Source: Hymenobacter lapidiphilus
GTDB lineage: Bacteria; Bacteroidota; Bacteroidia; Cytophagales; Hymenobacteraceae
Assembly (NCBI RefSeq): GCF_013377885.1
Contig: NZ_JABKAU010000015.1
Span: forward strand, 47,360-111,359
Direction: 5' to 3'
Length of the DNA: 64,000 nt
The notes under the pieces: generated by a model
What the model was told of the DNA's origin: nothing
The model's database searches: none
What the model saw: the letters and a program-made list of their open reading frames with translations, nothing else
Shown here: piece by piece, positions 41,505 to 49,983 of the stretch
Position numbering within the stretch: the stretch's first letter is position 1
How the letters are laid out: each line of letters starts with the position of its first letter
Program-made: the position numbers and the translations under genes

Positions 41505-41825
41505 CTAGTTGGTGCGGGTAGCGGCGTTGATTTCGGCTTTGGCGTCGCCGGCGGCGGCATCTATTTTGTTGTCGGCTTTTTCGGCAGCAGCTTTGGTTTC
41601 GGCAGCGGCTTTTTCGGCGGCGGCTTCGGTGTTAGCGGCAGCATTCTCGGCCGTGGCTTCCACTACCTGACCAGCGTTTTCGAGAGCGTCGTCGGTTGCT
41701 ACGGCGGCGTTTTCTGCGGCAGCTTCGGTGTTGGCTTCGGCATTCTCCTGGCTCTGCTCGGTGCAGGAAGCAGCGGAGAACGTAACGGCAGCGGCAACGA
41801 AGAGGGTTTTGAACAGGGTTTTCAT
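41505..41825 (-). CDS. Small Ala-rich lipoprotein with coiled-coil repeats
   Basis: A 106-aa lipoprotein. MKTLFKTLFVAAAVTFSAASC is a type II signal peptide with lipobox SAASC (Cys21). The mature part is nearly all Ala, Glu, Lys and Asn in helical repeats (AENAAVATDDALENA, AENAAANTEAAAEKA, AAETKAAAEKADNKI), similar in style to Lpp-like or late-embryogenesis-type helical proteins. It probably sits in the outer membrane as a helical spacer or stress protein. The ATG at 41825 is preferred; five extra codons upstream add nothing. Confidence 0.8.
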   Translation of the reverse strand: MKTLFKTLFVAAAVTFSAASCTEQSQENAEANTEAAAENAAVATDDALENAGQVVEATAENAAANTEAAAEKAAAETKAAAEKADNKIDAAAGDAKAEINAATRTN

Positions 41826-42051
41826 CGGAATAGAAATCAAAAGAGAAGAAATGGATACCGACAGCCTGTCGGACAGGGATTTATAAGCGCAACCGGAAAA
41901 AGTAACCCGTTTCTAAAAGAATTTTGTCGGACTCGCTGTGTTGCGCTGTCTGGGTCGTTGCGTCGGGGCCGCTTCGCCCCGCCCCTTTCAACTCCGGCCC
42001 GGCCCTGCCGTATGGTAGTGCCCCGGCCCTTCATCGTTCCATTACCAGTTT

Positions 42052-42453
42052 ATGCGTTTCTGCCTGCTCCTGCTCGCCTGCTTTCTACTCCTGACTAACC
42101 AGGCGGCCGCACAAGCCAACGACGGTTTCCAGCGACGCGACGGCACCATGTTCGTCGTGCGCAACGGCGAAGTCAGGCCCATGCCCCGCGACGTGCAGCT
42201 GCCCAACGGCCGCCGCATTACGCGCGACGGTTGGGTGGTGGAGCGCGACGGCCGCCGTACCGAGCTGGGCGACGGCCAGGGTTGCACCATGCTCGGCGAG
42301 GCCGCCCGCACCGAATCTGATAGCCGCGGCCGCCTGGTGCTGCACAGCCCCGCCACCATGCAGGCCGGGCAGGCGCGCACCCGCTCCGGGTTCTGGCAGG
42401 ATAAAAAGCGGAAAGGCAAAGGCAAGCAAAAGCGCAAGCGCGACGACGACTAG
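42052..42453 (+). CDS. Small secreted DUF6799-like protein with basic tail
   Basis: A 133-aa exported protein with signal peptide MRFCLLLLACFLLLTNQAAA. Residues 25-72 repeat short beta units: RRDGTMFVVRNGEVRPM, VQLPNGRRITRDGWVVERDG and RRTELGDGQGCTM. This is the DUF6799 pattern as I remember it. The last 20 residues are almost all Lys/Arg then Asp. Its function is unknown. It converges on the WG-repeat gene 18 bases away. Confidence 0.7.
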   Translation: MRFCLLLLACFLLLTNQAAAQANDGFQRRDGTMFVVRNGEVRPMPRDVQLPNGRRITRDGWVVERDGRRTELGDGQGCTMLGEAARTESDSRGRLVLHSPATMQAGQARTRSGFWQDKKRKGKGKQKRKRDDD

Positions 42454-42471
42454 CCCGGCCCTACGCCGGCC

Positions 42472-44493
42472 CTACTTATCTACTTCCTGCCCTTTGCGGT
42501 CGATAAAAAAGGTGCGGCCGTTCTGTCGCACCTGCGCCCGGCCCTGGTCGTCGAAGTCGGTGGCGCTGGCGTAGCGGCCGAACGGGGCGCTGCCGGCGGT
42601 GGTGTCGGCCAGGTAGTCGGGGCCGATGAAGGTGAAGTAGCCGCCCGTTTTCACGCGGGCCAGCTGCTGGTCGAAGGTGTAGGCTTCCTGAAAGATGACG
42701 GGCGCGGCGGGCTCCTCGGGACCCTGAATGTAGTGCCAGCCCTGGGCGGTGAGCACGGCCGCGTAACCCTCCGAGAAGTCGCGGGCGGCGTAGTAAAATG
42801 CACTGAGCTCCTCGCCGTCTTCGTTCAGGAACGTGTACAGCCCGCCGGCCCGGGCGCGGGCGTAGCCGTCGGCGTAGGGGTACAGGGCATCGTAGGCGGG
42901 CTTGATGACTTCCGTTCCGTCGGCGGCCACAAACCCGGATACGCCTTCCTGCTCCACCACCGCCCGCCCCTCCCGAAACTCGCCGATGCGGGCGTAGCGG
43001 GCGGGCAGCAGCGTGTCGCCGTTTGGCAGCAGCAGCCCGTACTGCCCGTACTGCTCGAATGGCACCGGCTCTTCGGGGCCGCAGCGGGTTACGCCCAGGG
43101 CCAGAAGGAGGGCCGCGCCACCGGCCAGCGCCACGTAGCCGGTGCGGGGTGGCAGGTCCGCCAGCCGCTCCCCAATAGTAGCCCGGCCCTGCGCCAGCAA
43201 CTGTTTCCAGTCGACGGCCTGTGCCCGGGCCCAATAGCCGGCCCAGGTACCCGATTGGCCGGGTGGGGGCGGCGTTGTGGCAACGGGTGGCGGCAGGTGC
43301 GTCGTGGGGGCATGTGCCCCGCCAGCCGTTGTTGGCCAGGGCGCCCCCAGGGCAGGGCTGGCAGCCGTAGCTCCGGCCGGGGCCGGGGCCAGCTGGCTGA
43401 TGAGTTGTTCGAGCTGCCCGATTTTCTGGCCCAGCTCTTGGTTGCGGGCTTCCAGGTCGGAGCGGTGGCGGTCAATGGAGGCTTCCAGCGCCTGTTTCTC
43501 CTGCCGTTCGGCGCTCAGGCGGGCGGCCAGTTGTGGCGCGTCGGGGGCAACCGGGGCCGCCTGCTGCTGCTGCTGCAACTCTGTCATGCGTTGCTCGCGG
43601 GCAGTTTCGCGCGCTTCTAGGGCGCTTAGCTGCTGCTGCACGTCCTGCTGCATCTGCTGGCGCAGGGCCTCCAGCTCCTGTTTTTCCTGGTAGTGCGCGT
43701 CGATGTCGATTTCGTAGCCGGTTGAGGTGCGGTCGAGTTCGGCCACATCTTCGGCCCCCAGCCAGCGCCACAGCTGCCCGGCCCACTTGCCCAGCTGCTC
43801 GCTGGGGCCAGCCGGCTCCGTTTCCGATACTCCGTAAGCCACCGGCGGCCCGGTCTGCTCAGTTCCTTCGGCTGGCACGGCGCCGCCAGCCAGCCCTTCC
43901 ACGCCTGTAAGCAGGGCGGCTATCTGCTCGAAATCGGTGGGTGTGAGGTCGATTTCGGGCGAGGCCAGCTGGGTCAGGCGGCGCGTAAACCGGCTTGGGT
44001 CGGGCAGCAGATGAAAAGTGGAGGCGGCCGGCACGGCCCCCATACGGGCCTCTACGGTGGGCCCGAACTGCACGGGCGCGCTGAACAGTACCAGCCCGGT
44101 GATGAAATGCAGGTTGGCTGCTTCGGCTGGCAGATGCGGCCCCAGCAGCGCCGCCAGCGCGCTTCGCTGCCGCTCGAAACGGGCAAAAGGGTTATCGGCC
44201 TCGTCGGTTTCGGGAGCCGGCAGCTCCAGCAGCGTGCCGTCGAGGTACCAGGGCCCGGTGCGCAGGTCGGGCAGCTCCAGCTCGCCGCCAGCAGGCAGCA
44301 GCTGCACAATAGTAAGGCTGCGGGGGCGCAGTAGCAGCGCATCAATAGGCGCTTCGCCGGCCGGCAGCGGTACTTGGCCCAGTAGCAGCGAGGGGGGCGC
44401 TCCGGCTTCGGCTGCCAGGGCGGCGGCTATGGCCTCGAACTGCTGCTGACGAATAGACGAGAAAAACGGGGAGGATTGGTACTGATGCAGCAT
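42472..44493 (-). CDS. NERD-like / coiled-coil / WG-repeat membrane protein
   Basis: A 673-aa multidomain protein. Residues 1-150 resemble a nuclease-related (NERD-like) fold: a beta stretch PIDALLLRPRSLTIVQLLPAG, then GPWYLDGTLLELP. About 265-370 is Gln/Glu coiled coil, about 375-430 is Pro/Thr-rich, and about 450-470 is a single membrane helix (YVALAGGAALLLALGVTRC). The C-terminal 200 residues hold WG-type repeats: QYGLLLPNGDTLLPARYARI, GVSGFVAADGTEVIKPAYDAL and GLYTFLNEDGEELS. The catalytic residues of NERD nucleases are not evident. The ATG at 44493 is chosen because the frame further upstream overlaps the divergent gene and a TACCTTTG box. Its function is unknown. Confidence 0.75.
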   Translation of the reverse strand: MLHQYQSSPFFSSIRQQQFEAIAAALAAEAGAPPSLLLGQVPLPAGEAPIDALLLRPRSLTIVQLLPAGGELELPDLRTGPWYLDGTLLELPAPETDEADNPFARFERQRSALAALLGPHLPAEAANLHFITGLVLFSAPVQFGPTVEARMGAVPAASTFHLLPDPSRFTRRLTQLASPEIDLTPTDFEQIAALLTGVEGLAGGAVPAEGTEQTGPPVAYGVSETEPAGPSEQLGKWAGQLWRWLGAEDVAELDRTSTGYEIDIDAHYQEKQELEALRQQMQQDVQQQLSALEARETAREQRMTELQQQQQAAPVAPDAPQLAARLSAERQEKQALEASIDRHRSDLEARNQELGQKIGQLEQLISQLAPAPAGATAASPALGAPWPTTAGGAHAPTTHLPPPVATTPPPPGQSGTWAGYWARAQAVDWKQLLAQGRATIGERLADLPPRTGYVALAGGAALLLALGVTRCGPEEPVPFEQYGQYGLLLPNGDTLLPARYARIGEFREGRAVVEQEGVSGFVAADGTEVIKPAYDALYPYADGYARARAGGLYTFLNEDGEELSAFYYAARDFSEGYAAVLTAQGWHYIQGPEEPAAPVIFQEAYTFDQQLARVKTGGYFTFIGPDYLADTTAGSAPFGRYASATDFDDQGRAQVRQNGRTFFIDRKGQEVDK

Positions 44494-44538
44494 GAACGGG
44501 CGGTGTGGCCGCAACTTTCCGACCCAGATAGGCCGGCG

Positions 44539-44546
44539 CAAAGGTA
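44539..44546 (-). promoter_or_regulatory. -7 box for the WG-repeat gene
   Basis: The lower strand reads TACCTTTG, 45 bases upstream of the chosen ATG at 44493. It argues against the 162-codon longer open frame. Confidence 0.6.
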
Positions 44547-44653
44547 GGGTACGCACGCCGCCGCCGGCCAGATGCGCCAACTTTTCGGGCTGCGGGCAAG
44601 TATAGCCGGGTAGTTGACCTGTCTCGATTTCTTCCGCTTTTCTGTCTTCTCCT

Positions 44654-45049
44654 ATGGATTCCACCGCCTCCACTCCTGCCAACCAGCCCGTTCCTTCCGT
44701 ACCGCTCACCGTTACCGACGAACAGAACTCGGCCCTGCTCACCGATACACTTAGCCTGCTCGGCACGAAGTCGCCCGATCCTAAGCAGGCGCTGGCCGAA
44801 ATTGAACGCTGGGTTGAAGTGCTGAAAGCAACTGAGCGCACCGGCCTGGCCAAAGTAACGCAAGAGCTGCAACTGGTGCATAAGCAGCTGTCTTCGTCAG
44901 ATACCGACACCCACGACCTGGCCGAAACCCTGGCTTCGCTGGGCATCGAAACCAGCAAAGTGGCCGAAGAAACCTCCAACGACTATGCCACGCCGCTTGC
45001 TCAACTCGGCAAGACCCTGATGAAGCTCGGCTCGCAGCTGTCAAAATAA
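44654..45049 (+). CDS. Small helical protein of unknown function
   Basis: A 131-aa protein, polar and largely helical: Ser/Thr/Pro-rich for the first 20 residues, then amphipathic helices (QALAEIERWVEVLKATERTG, AKVTQELQLVHKQLSS, TLASLGIETSKVAEE). No signal peptide is seen. It is divergent from the WG-repeat gene across a 160-base spacer. I recognise no family. Confidence 0.6.
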   Translation: MDSTASTPANQPVPSVPLTVTDEQNSALLTDTLSLLGTKSPDPKQALAEIERWVEVLKATERTGLAKVTQELQLVHKQLSSSDTDTHDLAETLASLGIETSKVAEETSNDYATPLAQLGKTLMKLGSQLSK

Positions 45050-45050
45050 A

Positions 45051-45095
45051 AACTCCTTCGCCTTCTGGCAAACTGTGCCCGAGGATGAAGGAGTT
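45051..45095 (+). terminator. Possible terminator (weak)
   Basis: AACTCCTTC and GAAGGAGTT form a 9-bp stem around a 27-base loop directly after the small helical gene. The loop is long and there is no T-run, so this is tentative. Confidence 0.35.
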
Positions 45096-45111
45096 CGAGC
45101 AGCAGCCGACG

Positions 45112-45119
45112 TAACTTTG
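45112..45119 (+). promoter_or_regulatory. -7 box for the cysteine-pair protein gene
   Basis: TAACTTTG fits TAnnTTTG and lies 22 bases upstream of the ATG at 45142. Confidence 0.55.
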
Positions 45120-45141
45120 CGTCTCTGCTTGCTGCTTATCC

Positions 45142-46164
45142 ATGTCCGAATCTGCTCCTTCCGCCGCCGACCTCACGCTCTACGACCCCTTCGATGGCAT
45201 GCGCTTCGGGCCGGGGGCATGCTTTCTGTGCGGAACCCCCACCACGCCGCCTCAGGATACGGTTCCGGTTTTCGCCGACTGGCTCATGGACCGCTACCAG
45301 CTGCGCGAGCGGCCCATCAAGCTGCTCGACCTGCGCATTGTTACCTATCAGGAGCTGCGCATTGCGTGCTGTGCCCGTTGCCGCACGCGGCACGTCGAGC
45401 CGCTGGAGGCGCATGTGGAGGCCGTAAGCCGGCAGGGTGTGCGTGGGTTTCGCGAACTCGATGAGCAGACGCTGTTTCTGTGGCTGGGCAAGATGTTCTA
45501 CGGCATTCTGGTAACCGAGCTCATCAACCAGCAAAACCCGCTGGCCATGCCGCAGTACCCGCTGGCCGAAAATGCCCAGATGCTGCGCCGTTTCCAGGCG
45601 TTCTTCCAGCCGCTGCAGGCCCTGCGCGTGCCCATGAGCTACGACGATTTCGTGCCGGCTTCCCTGTTCGTGCTCGAAACCGAGGCCACCCACGACGAGC
45701 TGCCCTTCGAGTACGACGACGACCTGAGTACGCTGACGTTCAGCATCAAGCTAGATGAAGCCGTGCTGATAGCCTGTCTGGTCGATAACGGCATCATCGG
45801 GCAGGCCATGCGGCGCGTAGATGCCGATGCGCGTCGGCCGTTACACCCGGTGCAGGTGGCCGAGTTCAAGGCCCGCGTATACTACGCCGCCTACCTGCTC
45901 AATGTGGTGCCCGATTATTTCGCCCGCGCCCTGAAGCCGGGCGACCGGGAGGTGATAATAGATTCGTTTATCGACGACGTGACCGGGACCATTTTCAACC
46001 CCTGGGACAACAGCGCCTACGCCCAGTCGTTGCTGGAAATGTGGAAGCGCTGGCAGATTCCGCTGGAGCGTATTGTGGCCGACCCCAGCCGCCCGCTAAG
46101 CTACCTCTACGACGCGCATGATCAACCCCGGCAGCTGCCAGCGTATCCGGTAGCGGACGAGTAG
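45142..46164 (+). CDS. Protein of unknown function with two CxxC pairs
   Basis: A 340-aa cytoplasmic protein. Cys27-x-x-Cys30 (GACFLCGTP) and Cys77-x-x-Cys80 (CCARCRTRHVEP) probably bind one zinc ion and form an HNH-like or zinc-ribbon N-terminal lobe. The N-terminal part also has the TVPVFADWLMDRYQL and IVTYQELRI elements. The remainder is mixed alpha/beta and acidic (TEATHDELPFEYDDDLS). No catalytic motif is recognised. Confidence 0.7.
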   Translation: MSESAPSAADLTLYDPFDGMRFGPGACFLCGTPTTPPQDTVPVFADWLMDRYQLRERPIKLLDLRIVTYQELRIACCARCRTRHVEPLEAHVEAVSRQGVRGFRELDEQTLFLWLGKMFYGILVTELINQQNPLAMPQYPLAENAQMLRRFQAFFQPLQALRVPMSYDDFVPASLFVLETEATHDELPFEYDDDLSTLTFSIKLDEAVLIACLVDNGIIGQAMRRVDADARRPLHPVQVAEFKARVYYAAYLLNVVPDYFARALKPGDREVIIDSFIDDVTGTIFNPWDNSAYAQSLLEMWKRWQIPLERIVADPSRPLSYLYDAHDQPRQLPAYPVADE

Positions 46165-46254
46165 TAAGCGAGAAGGGAAGGAGAACGTCGTTTGGCCGAA
46201 GCCATCGGCAACGGCTTCGAAGGCCCGAAACCAAGTGTCGTTGAGTGCTGACGG

Positions 46255-46776
46255 CTAACCCGCCTGCCAGGCCGACTCGGGGGCATATTTGCGGAGCTGG
46301 ATGCCAGTCCAGCGGCCTTCGAGGCCGTTTTTACACTCTTTTTCGTTCACCAGCACATCCACGCAGTGGCGGTAGCGGCGGTTCATGGTGTCATGGATGA
46401 TGTAGACGCCGTCGAGGCCATTGGCAAGGCCGGTAACGCGCACTTTTTCGCCGAACTTAAATGGCCCGCCCCACTTGCTCAGCAGGTCGCGGGACACGGC
46501 CAGCCAGCGCGTTTTGCTGGAGTGGCGCTCGGGGATGATGGAGCCATCGGCGGTTTCCATCGGGTGGTCGTCGGTCTGGCCCACTTCGGGCCAGTAGGTG
46601 GTAGCCGTAACTTTGTACGACAGCATTTCGGGAGCCTTTTTAACAGGCAGCACCGGTAGCGACACGGCTACCGGACGGGGGGTCAGGGTGGCAACGGTGG
46701 AGGGCAGGGCCAACGCCGTTGAGGAAACAGTACGGGGGGGGAAGAGGAAAGTCAGCAGCAGTAACGCAATAGACAT
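46255..46776 (-). CDS. Exported double-psi beta-barrel (3D/RlpA-like) domain protein
   Basis: A 173-aa exported protein (signal-like MSIALLLLTFLFPP start at 46776). The C-terminal 110 residues have the barrel pattern: YKVTATTYWPEVGQTDDHP, TADGSIIP, WLAVSRDLLSKWGGPFKFG, VRVTGLANGLDGVYIIHDTM and CVDVLV. Related 3D and RlpA domains act on peptidoglycan. The Asp residues typical of MltA-type lytic enzymes (HDTM, VDVL) are present. Bacteroidota carry many short versions like this; enzymatic activity is not shown. The longer upstream frame lacks a plausible signal. Confidence 0.72.
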   Translation of the reverse strand: MSIALLLLTFLFPPRTVSSTALALPSTVATLTPRPVAVSLPVLPVKKAPEMLSYKVTATTYWPEVGQTDDHPMETADGSIIPERHSSKTRWLAVSRDLLSKWGGPFKFGEKVRVTGLANGLDGVYIIHDTMNRRYRHCVDVLVNEKECKNGLEGRWTGIQLRKYAPESAWQAG

Positions 46777-46997
46777 GGCAATTGGGTCAGTGAACTCTCG
46801 CTTAGCCTGGAGAGGGTAGGCAGCCGGCCCGACTCGGCAAAAGGGCAAAAACGCTTTTTTTGAAAAAATTAGCGTTTTCTTTTTCTATGGTCACGGTCGA
46901 AAGACCGAATGCAGTCAATAGAAGGTGAAAACCGATGTAAATTGATATAATTCGATGATTGAATTGTATTAAGTACACCGTTTCTATTTGGAGGGGC

Positions 46998-47005
46998 CAA
47001 AGGTA
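46998..47005 (-). promoter_or_regulatory. TACCTTTG box in the 46777-47239 spacer
   Basis: The lower strand reads TACCTTTG, facing the barrel-domain gene 220 bases away. The 463-base spacer is AT-rich on its left half. It also holds a small inverted repeat AAAACGCT...AGCGTTTT (about 46848-46877). I see no gene in it. Confidence 0.45.
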
Positions 47006-47239
47006 AGGCATTTTTTCAATATGGCCATAAACAGGCGTTTCTGGCCCGTCCGCAGGCATATGGCGTGCGGAGCTTCATCCAACGGGCGGGAGCCTGACCT
47101 CGGATAATGGAACGCGCATACGGCGCGCATGGCATCAGGGTTGCCCCAGGCCACCGAACCCGGTGTGGCAGGCCGCGTATGGTATGCAGCCGACCACTGT
47201 TGTTGTAGCCGGTGCCCTTTCCGGCCAACCCGCGTTTTT

Positions 47240-48430
47240 ATGCTCTCCAACTCGTTTTTTGCACCTGCCCGCGCCACCGCCTTCCTGGCGTTGGGTTGCC
47301 TGAGCGCCTGCTCCACACCTTCCTCCGACCCTACGGCAGGCACTAGCTCCGCCCGCGCTGCCGACTCGCTGGGCACAGCCGCGCCAACAGCTCCGACCGA
47401 TTCGCCGCTGCAGATAGTGGCGCAGTTCCGGGAGCCGCAAATTGTAGGCGTAGCCGTGCTACCCGATGGTCGGGTGTTCGGCGACTTCCCGCGCTGGGAC
47501 AACAACCCGGTGGCCCCGGTGGCCGAAATCGGACCCGGCAATACGCTGACGCCCTACCCCGATGCTGAGTGGTGCAAGTGGGACGAAACGGTGCGCAACG
47601 AACCCCAGAAACACTGGATCTGCCCCCAAAGCGTGTACGCCGACCCCAGCGGTATGCTGTGGGTGCTCGACCCGGCCTCGCCCGGCATCAAGGGCACGGT
47701 GGCCGGCGGCCCCAAGCTGGTTAAAATCGACCCGGCCACCGATAAAGTGGTGCAGAACATTGCCATCCCCGCCAACGTGGCCCCCGGCAACTCCTACCTC
47801 AACGATGTGCGCGTCGACCCCGCGGCCCAGTACGCCTACATCACCGAGTCGGGTATTGGCAGCTTAGTGGTTATCGACCTGAAAACCGGGAAGTCGCGGC
47901 AACTGCTGGCGCGCCATAAATCCATGCTCGGCGACACCACACTCAATATCAAGGCCGATGGCAAGCTGCTCGTGGACCCCAGCGGCAGGCAGGGCCAGTT
48001 CAACGCCGATGGCATTGCCCTGAGCCATGACCGCCAATACCTGTACTGGAAGCCCCTGACCAGCTACGCGCTCTACCGAATCAAAACCGAAGCCCTGCGC
48101 AACCCGGCCCTCACGGAGGCGCAGCTAATCGCCCAAATCGAAGACCTGGGCAAAGTGCCCGCCTCCGACGGTATGACTCTCGATGCCCAGAACAACCTTT
48201 ACCTCACGGCTTTCGAAGACCACTCTATTAAGCGGCGCACGCCCGCCGGCAAAATCGAAACCGTGGTGCAGGACCCGCGCCTGGAGTGGCCCGATACCTT
48301 CGCCTTTTCCGCCGACGGCCGCACGCTCTACGTCGCCAATTCGGCCATCCACAAAACGGCCACCTGGAATAAGGGCGTCGGCCAGCAGGACCAGCCTTAC
48401 CATATTTTTAAAATGGCAATCGGGAAGTAA
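47240..48430 (+). CDS. Major royal jelly/yellow-type beta-propeller lipoprotein
   Basis: A 396-aa lipoprotein. The ATG at 47240 gives MLSNSFFAPARATAFLALGC then LSAC, a signal peptide with lipobox LSAC. The mature part matches the MRJP/yellow propeller family: GVAVLPDGRVFGDFPRW, WICPQSVYADPSGMLWVLD, YAYITESGIGSLVVIDL and SDGMTLDAQNNLYLT. Bacterial relatives are poorly characterised; SMP-30-like lactonases share the fold. It is probably exposed in the outer membrane or periplasm. The upstream 37-codon extension of the frame is not credible. Confidence 0.82.
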   Translation: MLSNSFFAPARATAFLALGCLSACSTPSSDPTAGTSSARAADSLGTAAPTAPTDSPLQIVAQFREPQIVGVAVLPDGRVFGDFPRWDNNPVAPVAEIGPGNTLTPYPDAEWCKWDETVRNEPQKHWICPQSVYADPSGMLWVLDPASPGIKGTVAGGPKLVKIDPATDKVVQNIAIPANVAPGNSYLNDVRVDPAAQYAYITESGIGSLVVIDLKTGKSRQLLARHKSMLGDTTLNIKADGKLLVDPSGRQGQFNADGIALSHDRQYLYWKPLTSYALYRIKTEALRNPALTEAQLIAQIEDLGKVPASDGMTLDAQNNLYLTAFEDHSIKRRTPAGKIETVVQDPRLEWPDTFAFSADGRTLYVANSAIHKTATWNKGVGQQDQPYHIFKMAIGK

Positions 48431-48454
48431 ACCGCATCGGCGGTTGAGAGAAAC

Positions 48455-48576
48455 AGAACGGCGTAGGGGCCGGGCTTGTCCCCGCCCGCCATTGAACAGA
48501 GACGCTGAACGGCCGATTTAGCCGGAGTATCCGCTCTATTGGCGGGCGGGAACAAGCCCCGCCCCTACGCCGTTCT
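48455..48576. repeat. Family C GC-rich palindrome, copy 3
   Basis: Arms 48455-48492 and 48540-48576 share GCGTAGGGGC and CGGGCTTGTCCCCGCCCGCC with few mismatches. The outer AGAACG/CGTTCT pair is specific to this copy. It lies between two convergent genes. Confidence 0.85.
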
Positions 48577-48605
48577 GCGCAACCTGAGGTACTCGTTCAG
48601 GCCGC

Positions 48606-49811
48606 CTAATCCATCATATCGGCTGCCTTGGGCGGGTTGTGGGCCTCGGGCCGCCAACTGAGCGGGTAGCCTTCGTCCTCGTAGGCCAGAGCAACTTCAG
48701 TTAAATAAAGCGGCCGGAAGGTGTCGAGCATAACAGCCAGCTCATGGGTTTCTTTTTTGCCGATGCTGGCCTCCACGGTACCGGGGTGCGGCCCGTGCGG
48801 GATGCCGCTGGGATGCCAGGTGAACGAGGCCAGATCCACCCCGCGGCGCGACATGAAATTGCCGGCCACGTAGTACAGCACCTCGTCGGAATCGACGTTG
48901 GAGTGGTTGTAGGGGGCCGGAATGGCCAGCGGGTGGTAGTCGAACAGCCGCGGCACGAAGGAGCAGATGACGTAGTTGTTGCCCTCGAACTGCTGGTGCA
49001 CCGGTGGCGGCTGATGAATGCGGCCGGTAATGGGCTCGAAATCGTGGATACTGGTGGCGTAGGGGTAGAAATAGCCGTCCCAGCCCACCACATCAAACGG
49101 CGAGTTGCCGTAGAAAAGCGAGTGCAGCAATCCGTCCTTCTGCACCCGCACCTCGTACTCGCCCGACTCACGCACGTCGTCTTCAATCAACTCCGAAGGC
49201 CCTCGGAAGTCCCGCTCGCAATAAGGCGCGTGCTCCAGCAGCTGCCCGAAGTGGTTGCGGTAGCGCCGGCAGGTCTCCACCGGGCTGAACGACTCGATGA
49301 TGAGCAGGCGCACCGGCCCCTCTTCGAAGTGCATCTGATGGATGATGGTACGCGGAATCACGATGTAGTCGCCGGGCTCGAAGGCGAGCTTGCCTAGCTG
49401 GCTCCACAGCTCGCCCCGGCCCTCATGCACGAAAATTACCTCGTCGGCCAGCGCGTTTTTGTAGTAGTAATCCATGCGCTTCTCCGTCGGATTGCAGACG
49501 CTCATGGTCACGTCGGAGTTGCCGAGCAGGGTCTGGCGGGCTTCGAGGTAGTCGCCGCCGGTGCTGGTTTGGGCCAGCGTGCGCAGGTGGGCCGGGGCCA
49601 GCGGCCGGTCTTTGAGCAGCTTGGGTGCAAACGGACGGGCCGCCCCTACCCGCCGGATTTCGGTGGGCGCGTGGCGGTGGTAGAGCAGCGACGACACGCC
49701 GTGGAACCCCAGCGTACCCACCAGCTGCTCGTGGTAGAGCGAGCCGTCGGGTTGCCGGAACTGGGTGTGTCGCTTGCGCGGAATCTGGCCTAAACGCTGA
49801 TAAAAGGGCAT
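48606..49811 (-). CDS. hmgA: Homogentisate 1,2-dioxygenase
   Basis: Iron-dependent cupin dioxygenase that opens the homogentisate ring in tyrosine and phenylalanine breakdown, giving maleylacetoacetate. At 401 aa it is slightly shorter than the human enzyme (445). The likely iron ligands are His303 and Glu310 in NHSNVDSDEV and His339 in PHGPHPG. Other family text is QTSTGGDYLEARQTLLGNSDV, VGWDGYFYPY and FVPRLFDYHPLAIPAPYNHS. No other tyrosine-catabolic gene is in the window, so it is encoded apart from its pathway here. The ATG at 49811 is the natural start. Confidence 0.9.
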   Translation of the reverse strand: MPFYQRLGQIPRKRHTQFRQPDGSLYHEQLVGTLGFHGVSSLLYHRHAPTEIRRVGAARPFAPKLLKDRPLAPAHLRTLAQTSTGGDYLEARQTLLGNSDVTMSVCNPTEKRMDYYYKNALADEVIFVHEGRGELWSQLGKLAFEPGDYIVIPRTIIHQMHFEEGPVRLLIIESFSPVETCRRYRNHFGQLLEHAPYCERDFRGPSELIEDDVRESGEYEVRVQKDGLLHSLFYGNSPFDVVGWDGYFYPYATSIHDFEPITGRIHQPPPVHQQFEGNNYVICSFVPRLFDYHPLAIPAPYNHSNVDSDEVLYYVAGNFMSRRGVDLASFTWHPSGIPHGPHPGTVEASIGKKETHELAVMLDTFRPLYLTEVALAYEDEGYPLSWRPEAHNPPKAADMMD

Positions 49812-49883
49812 AACAAACGAACCTTTCGGGTGGGAAATACCGGTCGGTGAAGGTACAAAGTTTATCAGTTGCTAGGCCTGGGC

Positions 49884-49950
49884 TGCCAGTTGCGAAGCTG
49901 AACGTCATGCAGAGCGAAGCGAACAATGACGTTCAGCTTCGCAACTGGCA
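49884..49950. repeat. Family A palindrome, minimal copy 7 with unique perfect arms
   Basis: TGCCAGTTGCGAAGCTGAAC then GTCAT (49884-49908) is exactly complementary to 49926-49950. Only GTCATGC.GAGCGAAGCGAA of the family core remains. The 20 outer bases of each arm are unique to this site. It lies in the divergent hmgA/transglutaminase spacer, 7 bases before a -7 box. Confidence 0.88.
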
Positions 49951-49956
49951 ACCAAA

Positions 49957-49964
49957 TACCTTTG
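49957..49964 (+). promoter_or_regulatory. -7 box for the transglutaminase-like gene
   Basis: TACCTTTG, 19 bases upstream of the ATG at 49984. The -33 region would fall inside the preceding palindrome's right arm. Confidence 0.65.
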
Positions 49965-49983
49965 TCGGCGCTTTACCACTTAT

